The notes under the pieces were generated by a model. That model searched no databases. It was not told where the DNA came from and worked only from the letters and a program-made list of their open reading frames with translations. The position numbers and the translations under genes are program-made. A stretch of 64,000 nt of DNA from Jiangella mangrovi (GTDB lineage: Bacteria > Actinomycetota > Actinomycetes > Jiangellales > Jiangellaceae). This document shows positions 8,120 through 14,935 of this stretch, piece after piece (within the stretch, counting starts at the first letter, position 1; the number at the start of each line of letters is the position of its first letter). The stretch is from positions 1,984,001 through 2,048,000 of the forward strand of contig NZ_JACHMM010000001.1 of the NCBI RefSeq assembly GCF_014204975.1, read 5' to 3'.

Positions 8120-8955
8120 CCGGACCGCACGCCCACCGGCAGGCCGAGGTCGTGTCGCAGCGCCGTCCAGGCCAGCGGCCCGAGCGCGACGAAGCCGGCC
8201 GGATCGGAGTCCTGCGGCTCGCCCGGGTTGGCCTCGACCTCGGTCCAGTAGCGGCGGTGCAGGGCCAGCGCGTTCCGCAGCGCCTGGTCGAACCGCTCGG
8301 CGTCGGCCTGGGCGTGCAGCAGGGTGAGCTCGATCTCCGGCGAGACCACGAACAGCGCGTAGTCGCGCGCCGCCGGATGCAGGCCCTCGTCGGTGCAGCC
8401 GCGGATGGCCTCGAGCAGCAGGTCGTTGCCGGCGGCGTCGCCGCGGAACAGCAGCTGCAGCCCGCGCGCGTGTGCCAGGCCGTACGCGGCCTCCGCGGCC
8501 GACGCCGCATCCGGCTGCCGCGTCGTCCGATCGATGGGCACGGCGGCGATCAGCTCGAGGGCGGCGGTGTCGCGGCTCGCGAGCGCGGCGTGCGCGGCCT
8601 GGACCAGCCGCCGGGGGCTCAGCCCGACCGGCCGCGTGGTCAGCGGCGGCAGCGTCACCGGACCGGTTCCGCCACCGAGGTCGACCGACAGCGGCGCATC
8701 GGTCCCGAGCAGGGCCCCCGCCGCACCGAGCGCACGTCCCGCGAGTCGTAGCGGCGCCGTCAGGTCGGCCTCGGACTCGAGCAGTGACCGCAGCCCGGCG
8801 ACGGCGAGTGCCTCGGTCCCCAGCGCGACCAGGTTCGCCGGCCGCTCCGCCAGGCTGGCCGTCAGCAGAGCGAGCTCCTCGACCCGGTCGGTCAGTCGTT
8901 CCTCGAGCTCGTGCACCGGCCGGCCCGGCCAGTGCCTCTCCACGTCGTCGGCCAC
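8077..8955 (-). CDS. Imm49-family immunity-like protein
   Basis: A 292-aa, mostly alpha-helical cytoplasmic protein without a signal or membrane segment. The C-terminal half carries the pattern I associate with Imm49: ALALHRRYW, then GFVALGPLAW, a short gap, and SGYLP near the end. Imm49 proteins are predicted immunity factors for polymorphic toxins, but in actinomycetes they often occur without an adjacent toxin, and none is visible here. It starts with GTG at 8955. It converges on and overlaps the SDR gene. The family call is from memory of the pattern and the role is inferred. Confidence 0.7.
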   Translation of the reverse strand: MADDVERHWPGRPVHELEERLTDRVEELALLTASLAERPANLVALGTEALAVAGLRSLLESEADLTAPLRLAGRALGAAGALLGTDAPLSVDLGGGTGPVTLPPLTTRPVGLSPRRLVQAAHAALASRDTAALELIAAVPIDRTTRQPDAASAAEAAYGLAHARGLQLLFRGDAAGNDLLLEAIRGCTDEGLHPAARDYALFVVSPEIELTLLHAQADAERFDQALRNALALHRRYWTEVEANPGEPQDSDPAGFVALGPLAWTALRHDLGLPVGVRSGYLPAAVVTGTTAP

Positions 8956-8988
8956 GCGGGCAGCGTAGCGACGCGGACCAACCCGACC

Positions 8989-10446
8989 TCACCGGGCCCG
9001 GGCGGCTGCCGGCACCACCTCGTCATCGGCGGCGACGGCGTCAGCTGCCGGTTCGCGCTCTCCGACCACGCGACCGGCGCTCAGCAGTCCGGCCAGCGCC
9101 GCCACGCCGCCGGCCACGAGGATGCCGGCGAAGGTCGCCGGACCGGGGCCGGCCAGGGCGACCGCGGCCCCGCTGACGGCCAGCGCGGCCGCCGTGCTCA
9201 GCGACCCGGCCAGCTGAGCGGCGCCGACGTTGCGGCCCTGGTTGGTCGAGTCCGACGCGGCGAGGGTCAGCAACGACAGCACCGGCGACGCCAGCCCCAT
9301 GCCGACGCCCGCGAGCGCCCAGCCGGCCAGTCCGACGCCCGGCGGCACCGCGGGCCAGGCGAGCAGCGCCGCCACCGCGAGTCCGGCCGTCATCGCCGCC
9401 AGCCCGGCCCGCAGCACCGTCGCCGGCGGGTAGCCGTGGTCGCGGGCCTGCAGCCAGGAACCGAGCGCCCACATGACGCCGGTGAGGGTCAGGCTGATGC
9501 CCGCCGTCGTCGCGGTGAAGCCGTGCACCAGGGTGAGCAGCAACGGCAGCCAGGCGCCGACCGCGCCGATGGCAGTCGCCGTGAACGCCCGCTGAGCCAC
9601 GACGGCGGGCAGCCCGCGGCGGAGCCGGAACGTGCCGCGAGGGAGCAGCCGCACCGCCGCGATCCCCACGCCTGCCGCTCCCGCCACCACGACGGCGACG
9701 GCGGGGACGGGGTCGGCGGCCAGGTGCTCGCCCGCCAGCGAGAGCCCGAACGCCGAGGCCGCCGCCACGACCGCCCACGGCAGCACCGCCAGCGCCCCAC
9801 CCGCCCCACTCGGCCCACCCGGCCGGGCCGCGGACGCCGTCGACGACACCGCCGTCGTTGACGACACCGTGCGCAGGACCGGCCGAAGGACCAGCCAGAC
9901 CGGCACCAGCACCGCCAGCGCGCCCAGGAACACCCAGCGCCACCCAGCCGCCTCGGTGACCAGACCGGTCAGGAACGGCCCGACGACGGACGGCAGGATC
10001 CAGGACGCCGCGAACAGCGAGAACATCCGCGGCCGCAGCTCTTCCGGCAGGGCCCGCGCGATCAGCACCATGATCCCGACGTCGATCAGCCCCTCGGCCA
10101 GCCCGCTGAGCAGCCGGCCGGCGATCACCTGCGGCATCCCGCCGGCCGTCCCCACCAGCACCTGCGCCACCGCGAACGTGACCACGCCGGCCCGCAGCGG
10201 CGGCACCGGGCCGGCCCGGTCGGCCCACACTCCGGCCAGCGCGAGCGAGGCGACGAAGGCGGCGATCGGCGCGGCCGCGGCCAGTCCGAAGCTGCTGACG
10301 GCGTCGAAGTCGCGCACCAGCGTGGGCAGCGCGGTGCCGACGGCCCGGTTCTCGAACGCGCCGAGCGTCACCAGCGCCACGGCGCTGACGGCGAGCGGCA
10401 GGTGGGCGCGGCTGAACAGCGACGGGGACGGCGGACGAGGAGGCAT
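8989..10446 (-). CDS. MFS drug-efflux-type transporter (DHA2-like)
   Basis: A 485-aa membrane protein with about 12-14 helices and the early MFS motif FENRAVGTALPTLVRDF, typical of drug:H+ antiporters of the DHA2 kind. I place the start at the ATG at 10446 (MPPRPPS). GGAAGG lies 9 bp upstream, and a MerR/SoxR-type promoter is spaced exactly as at the quinone oxidoreductase gene 38994. It follows the tetR gene in the same direction, with the promoter lying in the tetR 3' end. Export of a redox-active or toxic compound under SoxR control is inferred. Confidence 0.88.
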   Translation of the reverse strand: MPPRPPSPSLFSRAHLPLAVSAVALVTLGAFENRAVGTALPTLVRDFDAVSSFGLAAAAPIAAFVASLALAGVWADRAGPVPPLRAGVVTFAVAQVLVGTAGGMPQVIAGRLLSGLAEGLIDVGIMVLIARALPEELRPRMFSLFAASWILPSVVGPFLTGLVTEAAGWRWVFLGALAVLVPVWLVLRPVLRTVSSTTAVSSTASAARPGGPSGAGGALAVLPWAVVAAASAFGLSLAGEHLAADPVPAVAVVVAGAAGVGIAAVRLLPRGTFRLRRGLPAVVAQRAFTATAIGAVGAWLPLLLTLVHGFTATTAGISLTLTGVMWALGSWLQARDHGYPPATVLRAGLAAMTAGLAVAALLAWPAVPPGVGLAGWALAGVGMGLASPVLSLLTLAASDSTNQGRNVGAAQLAGSLSTAAALAVSGAAVALAGPGPATFAGILVAGGVAALAGLLSAGRVVGEREPAADAVAADDEVVPAAARAR

Positions 10447-10484
10447 GCCCTCCACCTTCCAACCTCAACCGGCGTTGAGGTCAA
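10447..10484 (-). promoter_or_regulatory. SoxR/MerR-type promoter of the MFS gene
   Basis: Read on the minus strand: TTGACC (10484-10479), a 19-bp spacer containing the dyad CCTCAAC-GCCG-GTTGAGG (plus-strand 10463-10480), a weak -10 GAAGGT (10459-10454), 7 nt, then the ATG at 10446. A 19-bp spacer with a central dyad is the hallmark of MerR-family activation. The layout is identical to 38956-38993. Confidence 0.75.
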
Positions 10485-11181
10485 CCCCCGGAAGGCCGAT
10501 CAGCCGGCCGAGCGTGCGGATCTGGTGGTCGAAGAGCGACCGACGGTCCTCGATGACGTTGGCGAACTGGCCGAAGACCTCGAAGCTGACGAAGCCGAAC
10601 AGCCCGGTCCAGGCGGCGATGGCGCGGGCGACGAGGTCGTCGGGCAGGCCGGGCATGAGCTCGCGGACCACGTCGGCGTCGCCGCTGAACGACGGCGGCG
10701 GCACCGGGAACCCGCCGGGCAGGTCGAGCACACCGGCCGCGTACGCCTCGCTGAGGATGCGCCCGTAGACGGCGGTGTCGCGGACGGCGGGCGCGACGGT
10801 GTCAGAGGGTGCCTGGTACCCGGGCACCGGCGAGCCATAGAGCAGCGCGTACTCGTGTGGGTGCGCCAATGCCCAGTCGCGGACGGCGTGGCCGACCGCG
10901 CTCCACCGCTCGGCGTAGCGGTCGCGGGCACACGCGGCGTCGGCCTGCTCGACGGCGTCGCCGACGGCGTTGTAGGCGTCGATGATGAGCGCCGTGAGGA
11001 GGTCGTCGCGGCTGGGGAAGTACCGGTAGACGGCCGAGGACACCATGCCCAGCTCGCGGGCGATGGCGCGCAGGTTCAGTCCGGTGGCGCCCTCGGTGCC
11101 GAGCTGACGGCGGCCGATCTGAGTGATCTCTCTGGTCAGCTCGGCCCGGGCGCGTGCGCGTGCGGTGCGGCCGGCGTTCAT
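10465..11181 (-). CDS. TetR-family transcriptional regulator
   Basis: A 238-aa repressor-type protein with an N-terminal TetR helix-turn-helix (about residues 15-62: LRAIARELGMVSSAVYRYFPSR) and a helical ligand domain of the TetR_C_13-like kind. I prefer the ATG at 11181 (MNAGRTARAR) because the upstream extension is Cys/His-rich and lies over the promoter. It is divergent from the epimerase-like gene at 11298, and the 116-bp gap holds two palindromes that are likely its operators. The MFS gene follows downstream on the same strand. Confidence 0.9.
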   Translation of the reverse strand: MNAGRTARARARAELTREITQIGRRQLGTEGATGLNLRAIARELGMVSSAVYRYFPSRDDLLTALIIDAYNAVGDAVEQADAACARDRYAERWSAVGHAVRDWALAHPHEYALLYGSPVPGYQAPSDTVAPAVRDTAVYGRILSEAYAAGVLDLPGGFPVPPPSFSGDADVVRELMPGLPDDLVARAIAAWTGLFGFVSFEVFGQFANVIEDRRSLFDHQIRTLGRLIGLPGVDLNAG

Positions 11182-11213
11182 GCCGCGACTGTAGCAGAGC
11201 AGCGCACTGAAGT

Positions 11214-11262
11214 GAGAGCACCGCTCTTGACATCCGCGGTGCAAAGAGAGAGCATTGCTCTC
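11214..11262 (+). promoter_or_regulatory. TetR operator pair over promoter of 11298 gene
   Basis: A perfect 15-bp palindrome GAGAGCA-T-TGCTCTC sits at 11248-11262, and a related imperfect one (GAGAGCA-CC-GCTCTT) at 11214-11228, centres 34 bp apart. A consensus -35 TTGACA lies at 11227-11232, so the two sites flank the -35 and cover the -10 area. The arrangement fits repression of the divergent gene, and probably autoregulation. Confidence 0.7.
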
Positions 11263-11297
11263 GAAACGGAGCGACAGACACGCAAGAGGAGCAGGTC

Positions 11298-12230
11298 ATG
11301 AGCAAGCACGTCATCGTCGGCGCCGGGCAGATCGGGACGCTGCTGGCCACCCGGCTGGCCGGCGACGGGCACGAGGTCGTCGTGGTCAGCCGGTCGGGAT
11401 CAGGGCCCGACGGCGTCGCGAAGGTCGCCGCCAGCGGGGCCGACGAGGCCCGGCTGACGCAGGTCACGCAGGGCGCCGCCGTCCTCTACAACTGCGCCAA
11501 CCCGCCGTACCACCGCTGGACGCAGGACTGGCCGCCCATGGCCGCCGCGCTCCTCGGCACCGCCCAGACCACCGGCGCGGTGCTCACGACGCTCGCCAAC
11601 CTGTACCCGTACGGCGAGGTCAGCGGCCCGATGACCGAGGACCTGCCGCTCAGCAGCCCGGGCGTGAAGGGGCAGGTGCGGGCCCGCATGTGGGCCGACA
11701 CGCTGCGGGCGCACGAGGAGGGCCGCATCCGCATGACCGAGCTGCGCGCGTCGGACTACTACGGCCCCGGCGTGCGCGACCAGGGCCACGTGGGCGAGCG
11801 GTTCTTCCCGCCGATCCTCGCCGGCAAGCCCGCCACCTACCTGAGCGACCCGACGGTCAGCCGCAGCTGGACCTACGTCCACGACGTCGCCGCCGCACTG
11901 GCCACCGCCGGGAGCGACGAGCGGGCGTACGGCCGCGCCTGGCACGTGCCGACGGCGGCGCCGTTCTCGGCCCGCGAGCTGGCGGACCGCGCCGCCGCGA
12001 TCGCCGGCACCGCGCCGGCCCGCATCCGCCGCGTGCCGTACTGGGTCCAGGACGCCATGGGTCTGGCCGTGCCGATGATGCGCGAGCTGAAGGAGACCCG
12101 GCACCAGTTCTCGCGGCCGTTCGTGCTCGACTCGTCGGACTTCGAGGCCACGTTCGGGCAGCGGCCGACCTCCCTCGACGACGGCGTCGCCGAGACGGTC
12201 AGGTGGTGGCAGGCTCAGCCCGCTCGCTGA
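11298..12230 (+). CDS. NAD-dependent epimerase/dehydratase-family protein
   Basis: A 310-aa extended-SDR-like protein with an N-terminal Rossmann motif GAGQIGTLLA (residues 8-17). The usual YxxxK is not evident: the region around TTLANLYPYGEV and the later RASDYYGPGV resembles atypical SDRs that act on unknown sugars or small carbonyls. AGGAG lies at the right distance before the ATG at 11298. It is divergent from the TetR gene, its likely regulator, and its 3' end overlaps the convergent DeoR gene by 32 bp. Confidence 0.85.
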   Translation: MSKHVIVGAGQIGTLLATRLAGDGHEVVVVSRSGSGPDGVAKVAASGADEARLTQVTQGAAVLYNCANPPYHRWTQDWPPMAAALLGTAQTTGAVLTTLANLYPYGEVSGPMTEDLPLSSPGVKGQVRARMWADTLRAHEEGRIRMTELRASDYYGPGVRDQGHVGERFFPPILAGKPATYLSDPTVSRSWTYVHDVAAALATAGSDERAYGRAWHVPTAAPFSARELADRAAAIAGTAPARIRRVPYWVQDAMGLAVPMMRELKETRHQFSRPFVLDSSDFEATFGQRPTSLDDGVAETVRWWQAQPAR

Positions 12231-12993
12231 CGGTCGCCCGGGCGACCTCGACCTGCACGCCGGCGTCCCGGATGGCCCGCACCGCGTCCTCATCCGCGGA
12301 CGGGTCGGTGACCAGGACCGACACCGCGTCGAGGCCGGCGAACCGGATCGGCGCGCGGGCCGCCAGCTTGGACCCGTCGGCGGCGACGACCACCGAGCGC
12401 GCCGCGGCGGCGAGTGCCTGCTTCGTCTCGGCGTCGTACGGGTCCGAGCAGTAGACGCCGTCCGGTCCGGCCGCCGTCGCCGACAGCACGGCGAGGTCGA
12501 CGACGATGTCCTGCAGCGCCGCCCGGACCGCCGGCCCGCCGAACGAGCGCGTCGCCGGGTTGTAGACGCCGCCGAGGCCGATGAGCCGCAGGTCCGGCCG
12601 CGACGCGCACGCCGTCACCACGGGCACCGAGTGGGTGACGACGGTGAGGCCGGCGGGCAGCAGCTCGGCCAGCCGGGCGAGCGTGGTCCCGGAGTCCAGC
12701 GCGACAGTCGCACCCGGCGGCAGCAACCGGGCGGCCGCCGTCGCCACCGCCGTCTTCTGCGCCGCGTACCGGTCCGACCGCAGCTCGAACGGGACGCCGT
12801 CGCCGTCGGGGAGCCGGGCGCCGCCGGTGACGCGGACCGCCAGCCCGTCGATCGCCAGTTGGCGCAGGTCGCGCCGGATGGTCATCTCGGAGACCTCGAG
12901 GTCGGCCGCCGCATGGGCAGCCGACAGGTAGCCGGCCGCCCGCAGCCGCCCCAGCAGCTCGTCGCGCCGGCGCGACGCGTCGGTGTAGCGCAC
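12199..12993 (-). CDS. DeoR/GlpR-family sugar-phosphate-responsive regulator
   Basis: A 264-aa protein. The N-terminal DeoR helix-turn-helix (about residues 1-60: AAADLEVSEMTIRRDLRQL) precedes a sugar-phosphate-binding DeoRC domain with the family pattern ALDSGTTLARLAELL. The GTG at 12993 (VRYTDASRR) gives the normal family start; the same frame stays open upstream but is antisense to the aldolase. It is divergent from the aldolase-racemase pair with an 87-bp gap holding a palindrome. By analogy with YihW/CsqR beside YihT, it probably represses the aldolase operon and responds to a sugar phosphate. Confidence 0.9.
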   Translation of the reverse strand: MRYTDASRRRDELLGRLRAAGYLSAAHAAADLEVSEMTIRRDLRQLAIDGLAVRVTGGARLPDGDGVPFELRSDRYAAQKTAVATAAARLLPPGATVALDSGTTLARLAELLPAGLTVVTHSVPVVTACASRPDLRLIGLGGVYNPATRSFGGPAVRAALQDIVVDLAVLSATAAGPDGVYCSDPYDAETKQALAAAARSVVVAADGSKLAARAPIRFAGLDAVSVLVTDPSADEDAVRAIRDAGVQVEVARATVSERAEPATT

Positions 12994-13053
12994 GGGGCCA
13001 GCCAACCGCGACCCGCACGACAATGTCAAGGATCGGACACTTCTTGCTCGGTT

Positions 13054-13069
13054 TGTTCGACTTCGAACA
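13054..13069. promoter_or_regulatory. Probable DeoR-family operator
   Basis: Perfect inverted repeat TGTTCGA-CT-TCGAACA, located 12 bp before the aldolase ATG and 61 bp from the divergent regulator start. It is the only strong dyad in this 87-bp gap. Confidence 0.65.
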
Positions 13070-13080
13070 GACTGGTCCGC

Positions 13081-13968
13081 ATGAGCCACCCCACCCTCGA
13101 CGCCCTGGCCCGGCCCGGCGGCGGCCTCGCCATGGTCGCCATGGACCAGCGCGAGAGCCTGCGCACGATGTTCGACGACGCCGGTGCCGGCCGGCCGGCG
13201 GACGACGTCCTCACCGCGTTCAAGCTCGAGGTCGCCCGCAGCCTCGGCGACCTCGCGTCCGGCTTCCTCATCGACCGCCGCTACGGCTTCGACGAACTGC
13301 GCGACGGGCGGCTGCTGCCCGCCGGCTGCGGGCTGATCCTCGCCGTCGACGCGCTCACCCAGGAGGACGGCGGGCCGGTCGAGGAGACCGCGCTCGACCC
13401 CGACTTCCTGGCCGAGGGCACCGACCTCGACGGCGTCGACGGCGTGAAGCTGCTGATCGTCTGGCGTCGCGACGAGCGGCGCGAGCAACGGGTCGAGCTG
13501 GCCCGCGAGTTCGTGCGCCGCTCCGCCGAGAGGGGCGTGCTGTCGGTGCTCGAGCCGGTGGTCCGCGCCACGCCCGCCGAGCTGGCCGACGGCAGCTGGG
13601 ACCTGAATACGGCGATCACCGAGGCCGCCCGCGAGCTGTCCGTCCTGGGCCAGAGCCTGTACAAGGCGCAGGTCCCGAGTGCCGGCGAGGGCGAGCCGGC
13701 CGCGCTGCTGGACGCCTGCCGCGAGCTGGACGACGCGGTCACGGGCCCCTGGGTGGTGCTCTCGCAGGGCGTGGCGCTGGACCGCTTCCCGGCCGCCGTC
13801 GAGGCCGCCTGCCGGGCCGGTGCGTCGGGGTTCCTGGCCGGGCGGGCACTCTGGAGCGACGTCGTCGGACGGCCGCTGACCGAGCTCGCCGTGCGGTCGG
13901 CGCCCCGGCTCGAGCGGCTGACCCGCATCGTCGACGAGCACGCGACACCCTGGCAGGAGACGTCATGA
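13081..13968 (+). CDS. LacD/YihT-type class I aldolase (sulfofructose-1-phosphate aldolase-like)
   Basis: A 295-aa TIM-barrel class I aldolase. It matches the pattern of E. coli YihT along its length: GGxAMxAxDQRES near the start, LTxFKxxxARSL, KLLxxWRxDExxxQR, the Schiff-base segment SLYKAQVP (Lys195) and GASGFLAGRA. YihT cleaves 6-deoxy-6-sulfofructose 1-phosphate in sulfoquinovose breakdown; LacD enzymes act on tagatose 1,6-bisphosphate. The divergent DeoR gene recalls the YihT-YihW pairing, but no sulfoquinovose isomerase, kinase or reductase is nearby, so the substrate is open. The ATG is at 13081, and the stop overlaps the next gene as ATGA. Confidence 0.85.
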   Translation: MSHPTLDALARPGGGLAMVAMDQRESLRTMFDDAGAGRPADDVLTAFKLEVARSLGDLASGFLIDRRYGFDELRDGRLLPAGCGLILAVDALTQEDGGPVEETALDPDFLAEGTDLDGVDGVKLLIVWRRDERREQRVELAREFVRRSAERGVLSVLEPVVRATPAELADGSWDLNTAITEAARELSVLGQSLYKAQVPSAGEGEPAALLDACRELDDAVTGPWVVLSQGVALDRFPAAVEAACRAGASGFLAGRALWSDVVGRPLTELAVRSAPRLERLTRIVDEHATPWQETS

Positions 13969-14669
13969 CCCGGTACGGCCTGATCCACACCGTCCCCGCG
14001 CTGCCGGCGACGTTCCACGACCTCGTGGCCGCACAGGCCGCACAGGCCGCGCAGGCCGCCCGGCCCGACACCGAGCAGCTCCACGTCATCGACCCCTGGC
14101 TGCTGCACGCCTCGATCACCGCGGGCGGCGTCACGCCGGAGATCGTCGACCGGCTGGCCGCGCACGTCGCTCACCTGCGCGACCGTGGGGCCGACGGCGT
14201 CCTGGTCACGTGCTCGACGCTGGGCGAGGCCACCGAGCAGGTCGCGGCGCGGCTCGACGGCACCCTCCCCGTCGTGCGGGTCGACCAGGGCATGGCCGAC
14301 CGCGCGGTCGAGCTGGCCGGCGACGGCGGCACGGTCGGCGTGCTGGCGACCGTCGCGTCCACCGTCGGCCCGACCGAGCGGCTGGTGCACCGCAGCGCCG
14401 CGGCGGCGGGCGTCGCCGTCACCGTCGAGGTCGAGCTGCTCGAGGAGGCCGGCCGCGCCCGCGAGGCCGGCGACACCGCCCGCCACGACGCCCTCGTGGC
14501 CGATGCGATCGGCCGCTGGACCGGCCGGGTGAACGTCGTCGTCCTGGCCCAGGCGTCCATGGCGGGCGCGGTCTCCCGGAACACCCGGGAACCGGCCGAG
14601 GGCACCCCCCTGCTCACGTCGCTCGAGCTCGCGGCGCGGCGGCTGGTCCAGGTCACCCAGACTTCCTGA
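13965..14669 (+). CDS. Asp/Glu/hydantoin racemase-family protein lacking the second catalytic Cys
   Basis: A 234-aa protein of the two-domain Asp/Glu racemase fold. The first catalytic cysteine lies in LVTCSTLGE (Cys83). The second-half motif, where racemases have the other cysteine, reads VVVLAQASMAG (196-198 Gln-Ala-Ser), so a classical two-base racemisation is doubtful. It may instead be an isomerase, decarboxylase or lyase of the same fold. Near the start a 9-bp repeat encodes AAQAAQAAQAA (residues 23-33). The gene is coupled to the aldolase by an ATGA overlap, so both should act in one pathway. Confidence 0.82.
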   Translation: MTRYGLIHTVPALPATFHDLVAAQAAQAAQAARPDTEQLHVIDPWLLHASITAGGVTPEIVDRLAAHVAHLRDRGADGVLVTCSTLGEATEQVAARLDGTLPVVRVDQGMADRAVELAGDGGTVGVLATVASTVGPTERLVHRSAAAAGVAVTVEVELLEEAGRAREAGDTARHDALVADAIGRWTGRVNVVVLAQASMAGAVSRNTREPAEGTPLLTSLELAARRLVQVTQTS

Positions 14670-14713
14670 CCAGCGTCGGAACAGCACGTATCCGTTTCGT
14701 TAACCCGGACTTG

Positions 14714-14762
14714 TTGACGCCTCCTCCGAGTGTGGGTACGTTCTCACATGGCAACGATGCCA
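14714..14762 (+). promoter_or_regulatory. Promoter and tandem LacI-type operators of the glycan-import operon
   Basis: TTGACG (14714-14719), a 17-bp spacer and TACGTT (14737-14742) form a sigma-70-type promoter. A LacI-type operator TGGGTACGTTCTCA (14733-14746) covers the -10, and a second, TGGCAACGATGCCA (14749-14762), lies over the start site. Both have the central CG typical of LacI-family sites and resemble those at 29211, 32325 and 32383. Confidence 0.8.
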
Positions 14763-14889
14763 CATCGGGTGACCTCGCCTGGTTCCCGGCGTCGGAGCCG
14801 GACTGCCCGACCTCCGCAAGGGGTATGGGCGGTTCCGTACTCGTATGGACAGACGCGGCGCTCCGTCCTGGACGTCGCTCCTGACGTTC

Positions 14890-14928
14890 GGGCGCCGCGA
14901 TCCCCGGCGCCCTCCTCTGAAGTGGAGG
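14890..14928 (+). promoter_or_regulatory. Hairpins in the 5' leader that can mask the ribosome site
   Basis: The predicted leader is nearly 190 nt. GGGCGCCG (14890-14897) can pair with CGGCGCCC (14905-14912). CCTCC (14911-14915) can instead pair with the Shine-Dalgarno GGAGG (14924-14928). The two pairings share bases and exclude each other, so translation of the binding protein could be tuned. Confidence 0.4.
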
Positions 14929-14935
14929 ACGGTCC

